64,000 nucleotides of DNA from an uncultured Campylobacter sp. (GTDB taxonomy: Bacteria > Campylobacterota > Campylobacteria > Campylobacterales > Campylobacteraceae): the NCBI RefSeq assembly GCF_905373215.1, contig NZ_CAJPRT010000004.1:1-64000 (forward strand). The letters run 5' to 3'. A program made the position numbers and the translations under genes. Shown here piece after piece: positions 8,693 through 17,468 of the stretch. Every line of letters starts with the position of its first letter. The stretch's first letter is position 1. The notes beneath the pieces were generated by a model, which saw only the letters and a program-made list of their open reading frames with translations, was not told the DNA's origin and did no database searches.

Positions 8693-9627
8693 TAGTAAAA
8701 GAGAATAAAAAGCCCGTAGCGATGACACTGGCGGGATCGACGATTTTGGCGCTCGCTAGCGGATATTGCTACCACGCGGGCTTTGGCGGTGCGGCGCTTT
8801 TCGCTTCCGTAGTGGCGGCATTTTGCGCGTTTTTTTGCGCGCTTAGACTCGGCGCGAAAAATTATTTGCAGATCGGCGAGGATGCTTTTACGATCGTGCG
8901 CGGCGCAAATTCCGAGAGCTTCGAATATAAAGACATCGCAAATTTAGGCACAAAAACCTTCGTCGCGGGCAGAAACAAAACGGAGCTTTTAAATTTTGTA
9001 TTCAAAAAAACGCCACAAGCGCAGGACCGCTTTAATTTTTTGCGATTTTACAGCGACACAGAGGCCACGCTGCCGGGCTCTTTTGAAATTTCGATCTACG
9101 AGCTGAGTAAAATTTTGCGCGAAAAAGCGGGTCTTTCGCAAAGCTCTGAGGAAGAGCAAGCCGCTCCAAAGACTCGCAAAGGCGCTAAGGGCTCTAAAAA
9201 AAGCGCGAGTAACGCCAAAAATTTTAAAGCTAAAAATTTTCGCGATGAGAATTCCGCTTCGCAAAATTTCGATGCGCAAAGTTCCTGCGGAGAGAAAAAT
9301 TTAGGTAAAAATTCAGGCGCGGAAAATTCCCGCTCTACGCAGGATTCCGCCATGCAAAATTCTAATGGCGCCGCTGATTTAAACAACGCGCAGAATTTAG
9401 AGGGCGTTTCAAATTTAAACGAACAAAGCTTCGCTGCGCCGAATGATGCCGCTTCCTTAAATAGCGCCGTCGCGGGTGAAAATTTCATAGGCGCCGAGAA
9501 TTCCGCCTCGAAAATTTCCGCGGGCGATAATGAGCCTGACGCTGCGCCCGAAAGTGCGGCGGTAGTCGGCTCTGATACTGCCGATACGGCGATGCAAAGC
9601 TCCGCCTGCGAAAGTAAAAATAAGTAG
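8689..9627 (+). CDS. Membrane protein with PH-like domain and long low-complexity tail
   Basis: The 312-residue product overlaps the lipoprotein gene by four bases. Two hydrophobic segments (~12-30 and ~34-52) precede a beta-rich domain of about 80 residues (LQIGEDAFTIVRG ... FEYKDIANLG), like the bacterial PH domains found after paired membrane helices. From ~165 on, roughly 150 residues are low-complexity: first Lys-rich, then Asn/Ser/Ala-rich with repeated NF and NS pairs (KNF, ENS, QNF). They are encoded by AAAATTTT and AATTCC words. The tail is probably disordered and facing the cytoplasm. Function is unknown. Confidence 0.6.
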   Translation: MIVKENKKPVAMTLAGSTILALASGYCYHAGFGGAALFASVVAAFCAFFCALRLGAKNYLQIGEDAFTIVRGANSESFEYKDIANLGTKTFVAGRNKTELLNFVFKKTPQAQDRFNFLRFYSDTEATLPGSFEISIYELSKILREKAGLSQSSEEEQAAPKTRKGAKGSKKSASNAKNFKAKNFRDENSASQNFDAQSSCGEKNLGKNSGAENSRSTQDSAMQNSNGAADLNNAQNLEGVSNLNEQSFAAPNDAASLNSAVAGENFIGAENSASKISAGDNEPDAAPESAAVVGSDTADTAMQSSACESKNK

Positions 9628-9639
9628 GCAGGCGCGGTC

Positions 9640-10269
9640 TTGAACTCCTTGCCGATCGGAATTTTCTTGCAAGGAGCCGCGCTAATGCTCTCGCTCATCG
9701 TCGCTATCGGCGCGCAGAATATCTTTGTCATCTCCCAAGGCCTTGCGAAAAACCATGTTGCGGCGGTTTGTACGGTCTGTGCGCTAAGCGATGCCGTATT
9801 TACGGCCGTAGGGATATTTTTAATCGGTGGCGCTCTTAAGCAAGGCTCGCTTTTTACCCAAATTTTAGGCATAGGCGGGATCATATTTCTGCTCTGCTAC
9901 GCGCTAAGCTCGTTTTTTAGCGCCTATAAGGGCTCGCATTTTGCCAAGATTCAAAACTCTGCAAATAGCCCGCTGGCGCCCGTCGTAGCCAAAGCCCTTG
10001 CGGTGACGCTTCTAAATCCGCACGTGTATTTAGACACCGTCGTGGTCGTGGGCTCGCTCGGCGCTACGATCGCAGATGCCCAAAAGCTGTGGTTTTACGC
10101 GGGAGTTATGTTTGTATCGTTTGCGTGGTTTTTCGGCTTAGGATATGGCTCAAGGGCACTTTCGAAGCTTTTTGCAAGCAGTAGGGCATGGCGTATAATC
10201 GACGCGCTAGTGGGAGTTTTGATGCTATATATGGCGTATCTGATCGCGAAGTTTGTCTTTAAAATTTAA
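9640..10269 (+). CDS. LysE/ArgO-family amino-acid exporter
   Basis: This 209-residue inner-membrane protein has about six hydrophobic helices. The N-terminus (LMLSLIVAIGAQNIFVISQGL) and LLNPHVYLDTVVVVGSLG in the middle are hallmark LysE-superfamily segments; the NPHVYLDT form points to the ArgO/LysE (basic amino acid) branch. The start is TTG at 9640, 12 bases after the preceding stop, and the phase of the N-terminal helix requires it or a codon near it. It exports lysine, arginine or similar amino acids by inference from the family. Confidence 0.88.
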   Translation: MNSLPIGIFLQGAALMLSLIVAIGAQNIFVISQGLAKNHVAAVCTVCALSDAVFTAVGIFLIGGALKQGSLFTQILGIGGIIFLLCYALSSFFSAYKGSHFAKIQNSANSPLAPVVAKALAVTLLNPHVYLDTVVVVGSLGATIADAQKLWFYAGVMFVSFAWFFGLGYGSRALSKLFASSRAWRIIDALVGVLMLYMAYLIAKFVFKI

Positions 10270-10308
10270 AATTTCACGCTAAAATTCCGCACTCTTGATA
10301 AAGGATCT

Positions 10309-10797
10309 ATGATGAAAATTGAAATTGAAAGCGGGCTCGAGCTAAAAGAGGCCTTGTGGCGCGTAGAGAAAGCTCTGCGACTGGTGACCGACAAGGATGG
10401 CAAAATCACATCTAGCGCGACGCTTTACGTGGGCAAACATTCGCTTTTAAATTTACTCGATACCAACCAGATCGAAAATATCCAAAACGCCTATGCGCGC
10501 GCCAGGACGGAATTTCGCGCGGAGATGCTGGGAGTACTGGAGGGCTTTTTATCCCAAGAGGATGCCGAGAAAGATCCGGAATACGCGCTATTTAATCAGC
10601 TCTACCAAATGGCGATGACCGCGGGCAGAAAGAGCGATATTTTTATCCATGTCCAAGGCATCAGCGAAAACGAGGTCGTGCTGCGCGTGTATCAGCGCTT
10701 CGAGCTGGAGAGCGGCGAGACAATCTATTACGCAGGTGGTGAGTTTAGCTACAATCTGGATGAAAATTTCGGTAAAATTTATCGCTACGAAATCTGA
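10309..10797 (+). CDS. Hypothetical cytoplasmic protein
   Basis: This 162-residue product has no signal peptide and no membrane segment. It starts at MMKIEIESG behind aaagga. The sequence is charged, with an N-terminal helix (LKEALWRVEKALRLV), a central QNAYARARTEF helix and a C-terminal part predicted as strands (GETIYYAGGEFSYNL). I do not recognise the family. It sits alone between the LysE exporter and a gene-poor stretch. Confidence 0.65.
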   Translation: MMKIEIESGLELKEALWRVEKALRLVTDKDGKITSSATLYVGKHSLLNLLDTNQIENIQNAYARARTEFRAEMLGVLEGFLSQEDAEKDPEYALFNQLYQMAMTAGRKSDIFIHVQGISENEVVLRVYQRFELESGETIYYAGGEFSYNLDENFGKIYRYEI

Positions 10798-11265
10798 TTT
10801 TGGCGGTACGGCGCGAGATCGATGCTGCCTAGATCCTAAATATCGCACTACGCTTTTTTGCTGCAGCGTCTGAATTTAAACCCTAAAACACGCGGCGAGC
10901 TAAATTTAGACAAACTTTCTGCAACGATAGAATTCTTCTCGGTTAAATTTATCGTAATTCCAAATTTGAAGCTTATATAAATTTCGCCGCGTTACCGCCA
11001 GCGTTTGAGTTCGCCTTGCTTTACATTCGTCAAAATTTTAAATCGAGCTTGCATAAATTTTGCTCCTTAGGCACATAAATTTTGTCGGATTGCACTTTTA
11101 TGCAAAAGAAAAGATAATTAAACAAAGCCGAATTTAACCAAGGCGCGTATATAGGAGGGCGGGTTCAAAGATGATACGCTAGGTGGCGGTTTGCTGCCAT
11201 TGCTTACTTTAAAAATTTTAAGCATTAATACGTGTAAAATGTAAAAACAAAGAAGTGAAGACGCA
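10798..11265. other. Gene-free stretch before DUF2892 remnant
   Basis: No supported gene is seen. The stretch is rich in AAATTT words. A good-looking aggaggg box at 11153 is followed by ATG ATA CGC TAG, so any gene once started there is dead. Confidence 0.5.
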
Positions 11266-11439
11266 ATGCTAAGTAAAAAACTAGGATAATAAGAGCGCTG
11301 ATCGGACTAGCGATAATGATCGCGAAAGCCGTTGTTTGGCAGCTGGTGGGGGCTGGTCGGACTCGTGCCCTTTATCGTGGGCGTCACGGGATTTTGCCCC
11401 GCTTGCTACTTTTTAAATCGCTGTTCGCTAAAGCGTTAA
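11266..11439 (+). pseudogene. Decayed DUF2892 (YgaP-like) small membrane protein, two frameshifts
   Basis: Three phases stitch into one DUF2892-like protein. ATG at 11266 gives MLSKKLG then a stop. One phase over, from ~11286, gives IIRALIGLAIMIAKAVVWQLVG. After a five-G run at 11348-11352 the other phase gives LVGLVPFIVGVTGFCPACYFLN and ends at 11437-11439. DUF2892 proteins are about 60 residues, with one or two helices and the GFCP motif seen here. Two separate single-base shifts are needed, so it is probably a pseudogene, unless the raw sequence has errors. Confidence 0.6.
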
Positions 11440-11825
11440 ATTTAGCCGCGGTATACGGTTTTGCCGTGCGCCTAGAAAATAAGCGCGATAAATTTTAGCG
11501 GCGAAGCGAATGAACTTTAAATTTTAATTATCCGCGCTTCGCTGCGGGATGTTAAATTTAAACTAGCCCTTTAAAGCTTAAAATTTTATCGCGCGATACA
11601 AAGCGGTAAATTTAATGTGGTAAATTTAATCTCGTGCCGCCGTCAATCGGCATGCCGCTATCTGCGTAAAATTTTAGCGCATGCTGCTTTTGGCGTTTTT
11701 GTTGGAGCTGGCTTGCGCTCCGCACTCGGCTACAACCAAACTCTATGATTAATCGCACTCACCTCTTAAAATTCATCTTAAATTTGCTAAAATTGCAGCT
11801 AAATTTAAAATTTAAAGGAGTCAAA
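11440..11825. other. Gene-free stretch upstream of saccharopine-dehydrogenase-like gene
   Basis: No gene is supported. AAATTT/AAATTTAA words recur (for example gtaaatttaa twice at 11605-11632). The frame of the next gene is open back to 11745, but that extension lacks an RBS. Confidence 0.5.
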
Positions 11826-13037
11826 ATGTCAAATATCTTAATCATAGGCGCAGGCGGCGTGAGCCAAGTCGCGACCGTAAAATGCGCGATGAACGCGGAC
11901 ATTTTTACAAAAATCACCCTTGCGAGCCGCACTAAAAGCAAGTGCGACGCGATCGCTAAATTTATCAAAGACCGCCTAGGCGTGCAGATCGATACCGCCC
12001 AGATCGATGCGGACGACACCGATGCGGTCGTAAATTTAATCAAAAAAACGGACGCCGAGCTGTTACTAAACGTCGCGCTGCCGTACCAGGACCTAACGCT
12101 TATGGATGCGTGCTCTCGCGCCGGTATCCCCTACATCGACACCGCAAACTACGAGCACCCCGACACCGCTAAATTTGAATACAAGCTGCAGTGGGCAAAG
12201 GACGGCGAGTTTAAAGCCGCAAACACGATGGCACTGCTGGGAAGCGGCTTTGATCCAGGCGTGACGAACGTATTTTGCGCCTACGCACAGCAAAATCTCT
12301 TTGATGAGATCCACGAGATCGACATCTTAGACTGCAACGCAGGCGATCACGGCTACCCGTTCGCGACGAATTTCAATCCCGAAATCAACCTGCGCGAAGT
12401 TAGCGCAAAGGGCCGCTATTGGGAGCGCGGCGAGTGGAAAGAGACCAAGCCGATGGAGATAATGTTCAAATGGGACTACCCGAAAGTCGGCGTCAAAGAT
12501 AGCTACCTACTTTATCACGAGGAGCTAGAAAGCCTCGTTAAAAACATCAAAGGGCTAAAGCGAATCCGCTTTTTCATGACATTCGGACAGAGCTACCTCA
12601 CGCACATGAAATGCCTAGAAAACGTCGGCATGCTGCGTATCGACGAGGTCGAGCATAACGGCGTGAAAATAATTCCAATTCAATTTTTAAAGACCCTGCT
12701 ACCTGATCCTGCGTCGCTCGGCCCTCGTACGAAAGGCAAGACCAATATCGGCTGCGTGATCCGAGGCTTAAAAGACGGTAAAGAGCGCCAGGTCTATATC
12801 TATAACGTCTGCGACCACGAGGCTTGCTACGCCGAGACGGGCGCACAGGCTGTGAGCTACACGACGGGCGTGCCTGCTATGATCGGCTCGATGATGGTCG
12901 CCAAAGGCATCTGGAGCGGCAAAGGCGTCTTTAATATGGAAAATTTCGACGCCAAGCCTTTCATGGACGAGCTAAATAAACAGGGCTTGCCGTGGGAAAT
13001 AATCGAAATGAAGCCAGGCGAGAGGTATGAAGTTTAG
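11826..13037 (+). CDS. Saccharopine dehydrogenase-like protein, probable carboxynorspermidine synthase
   Basis: This 403-residue cytoplasmic NAD(P)-dependent enzyme has a Rossmann nucleotide-binding start, ILIIGAGGVSQ (residues 4-14). GSGFDPGVTNVFCAY and DHEACYAETGAQAVSYTTG are typical of the Lys1/CANSDH group. In Campylobacter this family reduces the Schiff base of a diamine and aspartate semialdehyde to make carboxynorspermidine or carboxyspermidine, the alternative spermidine route; the decarboxylase partner is not in the window. I chose the ATG at 11826 because aaaggag lies 6 bases before it and the GxGGxS motif starts correctly; the ATG at 11745 lacks an RBS. Confidence 0.88.
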   Translation: MSNILIIGAGGVSQVATVKCAMNADIFTKITLASRTKSKCDAIAKFIKDRLGVQIDTAQIDADDTDAVVNLIKKTDAELLLNVALPYQDLTLMDACSRAGIPYIDTANYEHPDTAKFEYKLQWAKDGEFKAANTMALLGSGFDPGVTNVFCAYAQQNLFDEIHEIDILDCNAGDHGYPFATNFNPEINLREVSAKGRYWERGEWKETKPMEIMFKWDYPKVGVKDSYLLYHEELESLVKNIKGLKRIRFFMTFGQSYLTHMKCLENVGMLRIDEVEHNGVKIIPIQFLKTLLPDPASLGPRTKGKTNIGCVIRGLKDGKERQVYIYNVCDHEACYAETGAQAVSYTTGVPAMIGSMMVAKGIWSGKGVFNMENFDAKPFMDELNKQGLPWEIIEMKPGERYEV

Positions 13038-13570
13038 CTAGCGGCTTGCCTTTTTCTACTTATACTTCGTTGGTTTTAAATTTTGCTCGGTCATTACCCA
13101 CTCGGTAACTCCCGTCACAAAATTTAAAACCGTCTCGTTTAAGCGAAAAATACTGCGCCTGATTTGGTGGGTATATTTAAATAGATTTGAAATTTTCGCT
13201 CTACGACAGATTGCATGTCTAGTCTTGGGACGAAATTTACTTCTTCTATTCAGCTACGAGCATAGCGACGTAGAAAACATTTAAAATCATCTCACGATAC
13301 TTCGCCCTATCTTTAATCGCATTCAAATTTAATTTAGCTAAGCAGTTTACCTGCCTAGCCTACTTTTAAAAATCAAATTTCATCTCAGCTAGGCAAAAAA
13401 TACTGTGCCTTATTCTGCTACATTTAAATTCTAATTAAAATTCACTCGGTCATGTATTTCATATACGCTCTCATCCTCAAATTTTAATTCGTCTCAATCG
13501 GGGACAATACCGTGCGCCGAATGCTGCTTTAAATTTAACTATAATCGCATAAAATTTTATCGGAGTAGAT
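13038..13570. other. Gene-free stretch with a degenerate direct repeat
   Basis: No gene is seen. Two related segments near 13146 and 13396 share AAAAATACTG(c/t)GCCT with further partial matches, about 250 bases apart, suggesting an old local duplication. Confidence 0.4.
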
Positions 13571-14218
13571 ATAAAACGAATTTTAAAAGCGCTGATTTTT
13601 AGCATGGCATTTTCATTTCTCATTGTGGGTTGTGTTAGTAAAACCGCGCCCGTAGAGCTTGAAGGCAAGGAGCAAATTCGCGCGATCCAAATAGAGGCAA
13701 ACCGTACGGTAATGATCGGTGACGCTTACGACTACGAATTTAGCAGTGATTATCGCGCGACGAAAGCGGAATTTGAACGCCTAAAATCGCTCTATCCACA
13801 CGCAGTGGAGGTAAATAGAATTTCGATCGCTACGGATGCATTTAATGAATCTCACGCAAGCGCGCTACTTTTTGAGTTATGGCTTGACCGCGAGAGCCTG
13901 CCTCTAGCAGATCAGCTTGTGCTTTACAAGCATCCAAATTTTACGGGCTTTAAAAATCGCGAAATTTTACAATTTAGCTTCAAAATTTTAGGCGTTCCTA
14001 TGCGCGCAAAAGATCGCGATCGGATCCTAAAAAAATATGCGCTTGCTAAGCCGTTAAGTTTAAACGCGGTAGTATTTGTTGATAGCGGCAGGCTGAGCGA
14101 GGAAAGTGTGCGTAAAAACGGTGAGACACAAGACGCAGTTTTAACTATGTTTAGCCCCGTCTGGATGCCCGTCGCTGCTGTAATGCAAAGTCTCGGCGCG
14201 CTATTTGATAACGAGTAA
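13571..14218 (+). CDS. Lipoprotein, function unknown; probable ATA start
   Basis: From 13571 the product is 215 residues and begins (M)KRILKALIFSMAFSFLIVGC, a complete lipoprotein signal with lipobox LIVGC. The codon at 13571 is ATA, preceded by GGAG at 13562-13565. The nearest ATG (13604) leaves only nine residues before the lipid Cys and no positive charge, so it is a poor signal peptide. The mature part has no family that I recognise. The alternative is that an ATG start was mutated and the gene is weakly expressed. Confidence 0.65.
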   Translation: MKRILKALIFSMAFSFLIVGCVSKTAPVELEGKEQIRAIQIEANRTVMIGDAYDYEFSSDYRATKAEFERLKSLYPHAVEVNRISIATDAFNESHASALLFELWLDRESLPLADQLVLYKHPNFTGFKNREILQFSFKILGVPMRAKDRDRILKKYALAKPLSLNAVVFVDSGRLSEESVRKNGETQDAVLTMFSPVWMPVAAVMQSLGALFDNE

Positions 14219-14265
14219 ATTCTGCCAGTAAAAATTTCGATGCTCGCTTGCTTTTACGTTGCAAT

Positions 14266-14370
14266 ATGAGGGCTGCGTTTTGGGCGGGTACGCCGCAAGT
14301 GATGTCTTGGACAATAGCTCTGTTTGTTTGGCTAAGCGCGCTTGCTGCGTATTTAATAAGTAAATTTTAA
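14266..14370 (+). CDS. Possible 34-residue single-helix membrane peptide
   Basis: ATG at 14266 to TAA at 14368 encodes 34 residues, starting MRAAFWAGTPQVMSW and continuing as one hydrophobic helix to YLISKF. No clear RBS is seen upstream, and the family is unknown. Composition (Trp, aromatic, one TM) resembles real small membrane proteins more than random frames, but it could equally be a gene remnant. Confidence 0.3.
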   Translation: MRAAFWAGTPQVMSWTIALFVWLSALAAYLISKF

Positions 14371-14486
14371 ATTACGGCGAAATTTTATAATTTGCCATCG
14401 AGTTCAGCTCTGTTTTAAACAGACGGGCGGTTTCTTAAATTTAAACTCTAGCTAAATTTAGACCGAAATTTTTAAGTAAACTTTGC

Positions 14487-14492
14487 TATAAT
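14487..14492 (+). promoter_or_regulatory. -10 box TATAAT upstream of the 123-residue secreted protein
   Basis: Perfect TATAAT 33 bases before the ATG at 14525, with an AT-rich upstream stretch. Confidence 0.5.
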
Positions 14493-14524
14493 CGCCGCAA
14501 TTTTGAAAAAACCGAGGAGAAAAT

Positions 14525-14896
14525 ATGAAATTGATTTACGCTGCTTGCGTGCTAGCTGTGTTTGCTTCGGCTCAGACCGAAACTGTGCAGGTGCCGGACT
14601 TTGCTAAAAGCTCGATGAAAACGCATGAGCAGGCCGAGGAAAAACTAATCGCAAATGCCCTAAAAGGCGATCTAAGCCAGATCGCAAGCGACCTAAAGAT
14701 CGATAAAACTCTAAAAGGCGGCGAGTCGCTTGTCATTAACGGCGCGCATTACAGGACGATCGAGGGCGACAGCACGCAGTGGAAAGAGGGCGACGCCGTG
14801 CGCCTGCTAAGCGGCAACAAGGACGGCAGATGCCTAAGCTCGATCATGCTTAATCTGCGCACGAAAACCGTCTGTAAATTTATGTGCGACGCGTAA
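14525..14896 (+). CDS. Small secreted protein, function unknown
   Basis: The 123-residue product starts with a short Sec signal (MKLIYAACVLAVFASAQ) behind gagga, so it is probably periplasmic. The mature part is charged and has two Cys near the end (CLSSIMLNLRTKTVCKFMCDA), which could pair. No known domain is recognised. It lies alone between an intergenic stretch and pglB, with its own TATAAT. Confidence 0.65.
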   Translation: MKLIYAACVLAVFASAQTETVQVPDFAKSSMKTHEQAEEKLIANALKGDLSQIASDLKIDKTLKGGESLVINGAHYRTIEGDSTQWKEGDAVRLLSGNKDGRCLSSIMLNLRTKTVCKFMCDA

Positions 14897-15021
14897 AATC
14901 GCATAAATTTCGTACTTTATAGCGCGAGCGAGATGGATTAAATTTCGGTTTGCTCGCGCCATCCGCAGTAATTTGTCGTATAAATTTCTACATCTCGCAT
15001 CGCAAATCAGGTAAATTCTGC

Positions 15022-15027
15022 TATAAT
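15022..15027 (+). promoter_or_regulatory. -10 box TATAAT for pglB
   Basis: Perfect TATAAT about 120 bases upstream of the pglB ATG, implying a roughly 110-base leader. Confidence 0.45.
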
Positions 15028-15147
15028 AAACGGAAATTAAACAATGCCGTTAAAAACGTAACGCGGGCGTGATAAAGCGAGTGAAATTTGTAGAGGCAAA
15101 TTTTAACCCTGCCGCTCGGTACTTCAAACGGAAAATCAAGGAAAAAG

Positions 15148-17307
15148 ATGCAAAAATTTAGAATTACAAACGGCGAATGCTCCCGCATGGATATCTTTTT
15201 GATCATGGCGCTGGTTTATATATTCGGCGTGGCGTGCAGGTTTTTTTGGCCGATTTGGGCGAGCGGGATCGAGCAGTTTTCTTTCGATGGCGAGCTCATC
15301 ATGACCACCAACGACGCCTTTGCAAATGCCGAGGGTGCGCGCGATATGATAGCGGGCTTTCACCAGCCGGGCGATCTTAGCCCATATGGTGCGTCGATCC
15401 CAACTCTAGCATTTTTACTTAGCAAAATTTTGCCCGTCAGCCTAAATAGCATTACGATCTACATGAGCGTATTTTTAGCGCCGCTGGTGGCCGTGCCGAT
15501 TATTTTGATAGCAAGAGAGTATAAGATCCTGGGCGCCGGCATCATCGCGGCACTGCTTGCCACCATATTGCCGGGATATTATATGAGGACGTTAGGCGGA
15601 TATTTTGATAGCGATATGTTAAATATCGTCCTGCCGATGCTGACAATCTGGGCTCTAATCAGACTCACTCAAAACGGCTCGCAGCTAAATTTAATATTGC
15701 CCGCGGTCTTTATGGCGCTTTATAGCTGGTGGTATCCAAGCTCGTATTCGTTAAATTTAGCCATAATGGGCATGTTTTTATTTTACACTTTGATATTTGA
15801 TAGACGAAATGAGATAAATTACAAAGCTACGATTCTTATGGCGGTAGCGGTGATAAATTTTAAAACATACTATGGCGACTATACGATAATAGTAAATTAT
15901 ATTTTATTGCTGAGAATTGTGCTTATCGCGTCGTTATATTTTTTAATGATAAAACTTCCCAGCTCTCAAAGTAAGAAATTTCTTTGGATATTAGGCACCT
16001 TGGTAGTTGTTTTATTTATATATTTCGGTGGGCTTGATCCTGTCTTAAGTAAAATGAAAGCATATCTTGGCAAGAGCGCCGGCAAAGTATCGGGTACTTT
16101 TTATTTCTATGGGGTCGGAAACACAATCAACGAGGTAGCAAATACGGATTTTATGAAATTTATGGGCTATTCCAGTGGCAATATTTCTATATTTATATGC
16201 GCTATGGCGGGCTTAATTCTTATGTTTATTAAATTTCGCTCGTTTATTTTGGCTTTGCCGATGATATTGCTTGGATTTTTGGCATTTTTCGGCGGAGTTA
16301 GATTTACGATGTATATCACGCCGATAATTGCTTTTGGCTTTGCTTATTTTCTATATTTTACTTTAAATTATTTTGAGATACGAGTTTGGCTTAGAAATTC
16401 TATGCTAATTGTGCTGACTTGCTTGGCGCTGCTACCAAGTCTAGATTATATTTATAAATTTCGTGTCGCGCCCGTGCTTATGAGGGGCGCCGTGGCTCCG
16501 CTTGCCGAGCTGAAAAATAAAGTAGACAGAGAGGATTATGTGGTTTCGTGGTGGGACTACGGGTATTTGATCAGATATTATGCCGACGTAAAAGTGGTGG
16601 CTGACCCTGGGGGTAGGCAGTTTGGAGATTATGCATTTTTAACGGCCTTTTCTTTCAATAAAGATCAGATAAGTTCGGCCAATATGGCGAGACTAAATGT
16701 CGAATATATCGAAAGGCGTATGAATGAAAATTTTAGCTCGAGCTTGCTTCAAATGCAAAAGGATTATAATGAGTCCGATATCAATAAATTTCTAAAATCC
16801 TTGGAAAATAAAAATTTCAAACTTCCCCAAAAAACCAGGGAAATATATTATTACTTCGTGCCGCATATGCTGGATATTCTGCCGAATATTTTAAAATTTT
16901 CCGCTATAGACATAACTACGGGCGAGGAGTTTTATACACCATTAGCTTATGTAGGATATGACATTAGGACGGGTGAAGACGGAGTGAGCATAATAGTGGG
17001 CAGTGAATGCACATTACCTAGCGCTGATCCGGAATATCTGATTCATGACGGTGAAAAAATGAGTATTAACTCCTACTATCATGTAGGCGAAGTAGACGGC
17101 AAACTCGTTAAATTATCAAAGCAGGTAGATGAAAGCTCCGATTTGTTCGTTATATTTTTGCCAGACTATCAAAGGATTTTGGTTTTGGATAAAAGGGTCT
17201 TTAACTCGACGTTCATCCAGCTTTTTGTATTGGAAAATTACGACAAAGAGCTATTCGAGCCGGTTTCTTTAACCGATTCTGCGAGGATCTATAGATTGCT
17301 AAAGTAG
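15148..17307 (+). CDS. pglB: PglB/STT3 oligosaccharyltransferase (protein N-glycosylation)
   Basis: This inner-membrane enzyme transfers a lipid-linked oligosaccharide to Asn in D/E-x-N-x-S/T sequons in the periplasm. It has 719 residues, close to the ~713 usual for Campylobacter. About a dozen hydrophobic helices fill residues ~15-440. Catalytic signatures are TND with Asp56 in TNDAFANAEGARDM, the GGYFDSDM acidic motif, TINEV (the external-loop Glu) and WWDYG at ~468. Its flanks contain no other pgl gene, so it stands apart from a glycan-synthesis cluster. From ~15.7 kb to the end it is visibly more AT-rich than the flanking genes. Confidence 0.95.
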   Translation: MQKFRITNGECSRMDIFLIMALVYIFGVACRFFWPIWASGIEQFSFDGELIMTTNDAFANAEGARDMIAGFHQPGDLSPYGASIPTLAFLLSKILPVSLNSITIYMSVFLAPLVAVPIILIAREYKILGAGIIAALLATILPGYYMRTLGGYFDSDMLNIVLPMLTIWALIRLTQNGSQLNLILPAVFMALYSWWYPSSYSLNLAIMGMFLFYTLIFDRRNEINYKATILMAVAVINFKTYYGDYTIIVNYILLLRIVLIASLYFLMIKLPSSQSKKFLWILGTLVVVLFIYFGGLDPVLSKMKAYLGKSAGKVSGTFYFYGVGNTINEVANTDFMKFMGYSSGNISIFICAMAGLILMFIKFRSFILALPMILLGFLAFFGGVRFTMYITPIIAFGFAYFLYFTLNYFEIRVWLRNSMLIVLTCLALLPSLDYIYKFRVAPVLMRGAVAPLAELKNKVDREDYVVSWWDYGYLIRYYADVKVVADPGGRQFGDYAFLTAFSFNKDQISSANMARLNVEYIERRMNENFSSSLLQMQKDYNESDINKFLKSLENKNFKLPQKTREIYYYFVPHMLDILPNILKFSAIDITTGEEFYTPLAYVGYDIRTGEDGVSIIVGSECTLPSADPEYLIHDGEKMSINSYYHVGEVDGKLVKLSKQVDESSDLFVIFLPDYQRILVLDKRVFNSTFIQLFVLENYDKELFEPVSLTDSARIYRLLK

Positions 17308-17468
17308 GCTTAGAGATCTAATAAGAAGTATAGAATTGCAAGGCCTAGTATTTCTTGTTGTGTTGAATACCCTCCTATTTGTCGGGTGTTATATTTACTT
17401 TAAATTTAGACCACGTTTTATAAGCTAACGCTAACATAGAGGTTGAGATTTCACCGAAAGGAGTAAAG

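Noticed and set aside
9096..9884. 262-codon minus-strand open frame
   Set aside because: It is the antisense of the low-complexity tail of the PH-like protein and the start of the LysE gene; the product is Phe/Ala/Ser-rich nonsense without RBS.
11348..11352. Five-G run as a phase-variation switch
   Set aside because: Campylobacter switch tracts are usually eight or more G, and a second frameshift upstream also breaks the gene.
11745..11825. N-terminal extension of the saccharopine-dehydrogenase-like protein
   Set aside because: The extension lacks an RBS and runs through AAATTT spacer words; the ATG at 11826 has a perfect RBS and begins the Rossmann motif correctly.
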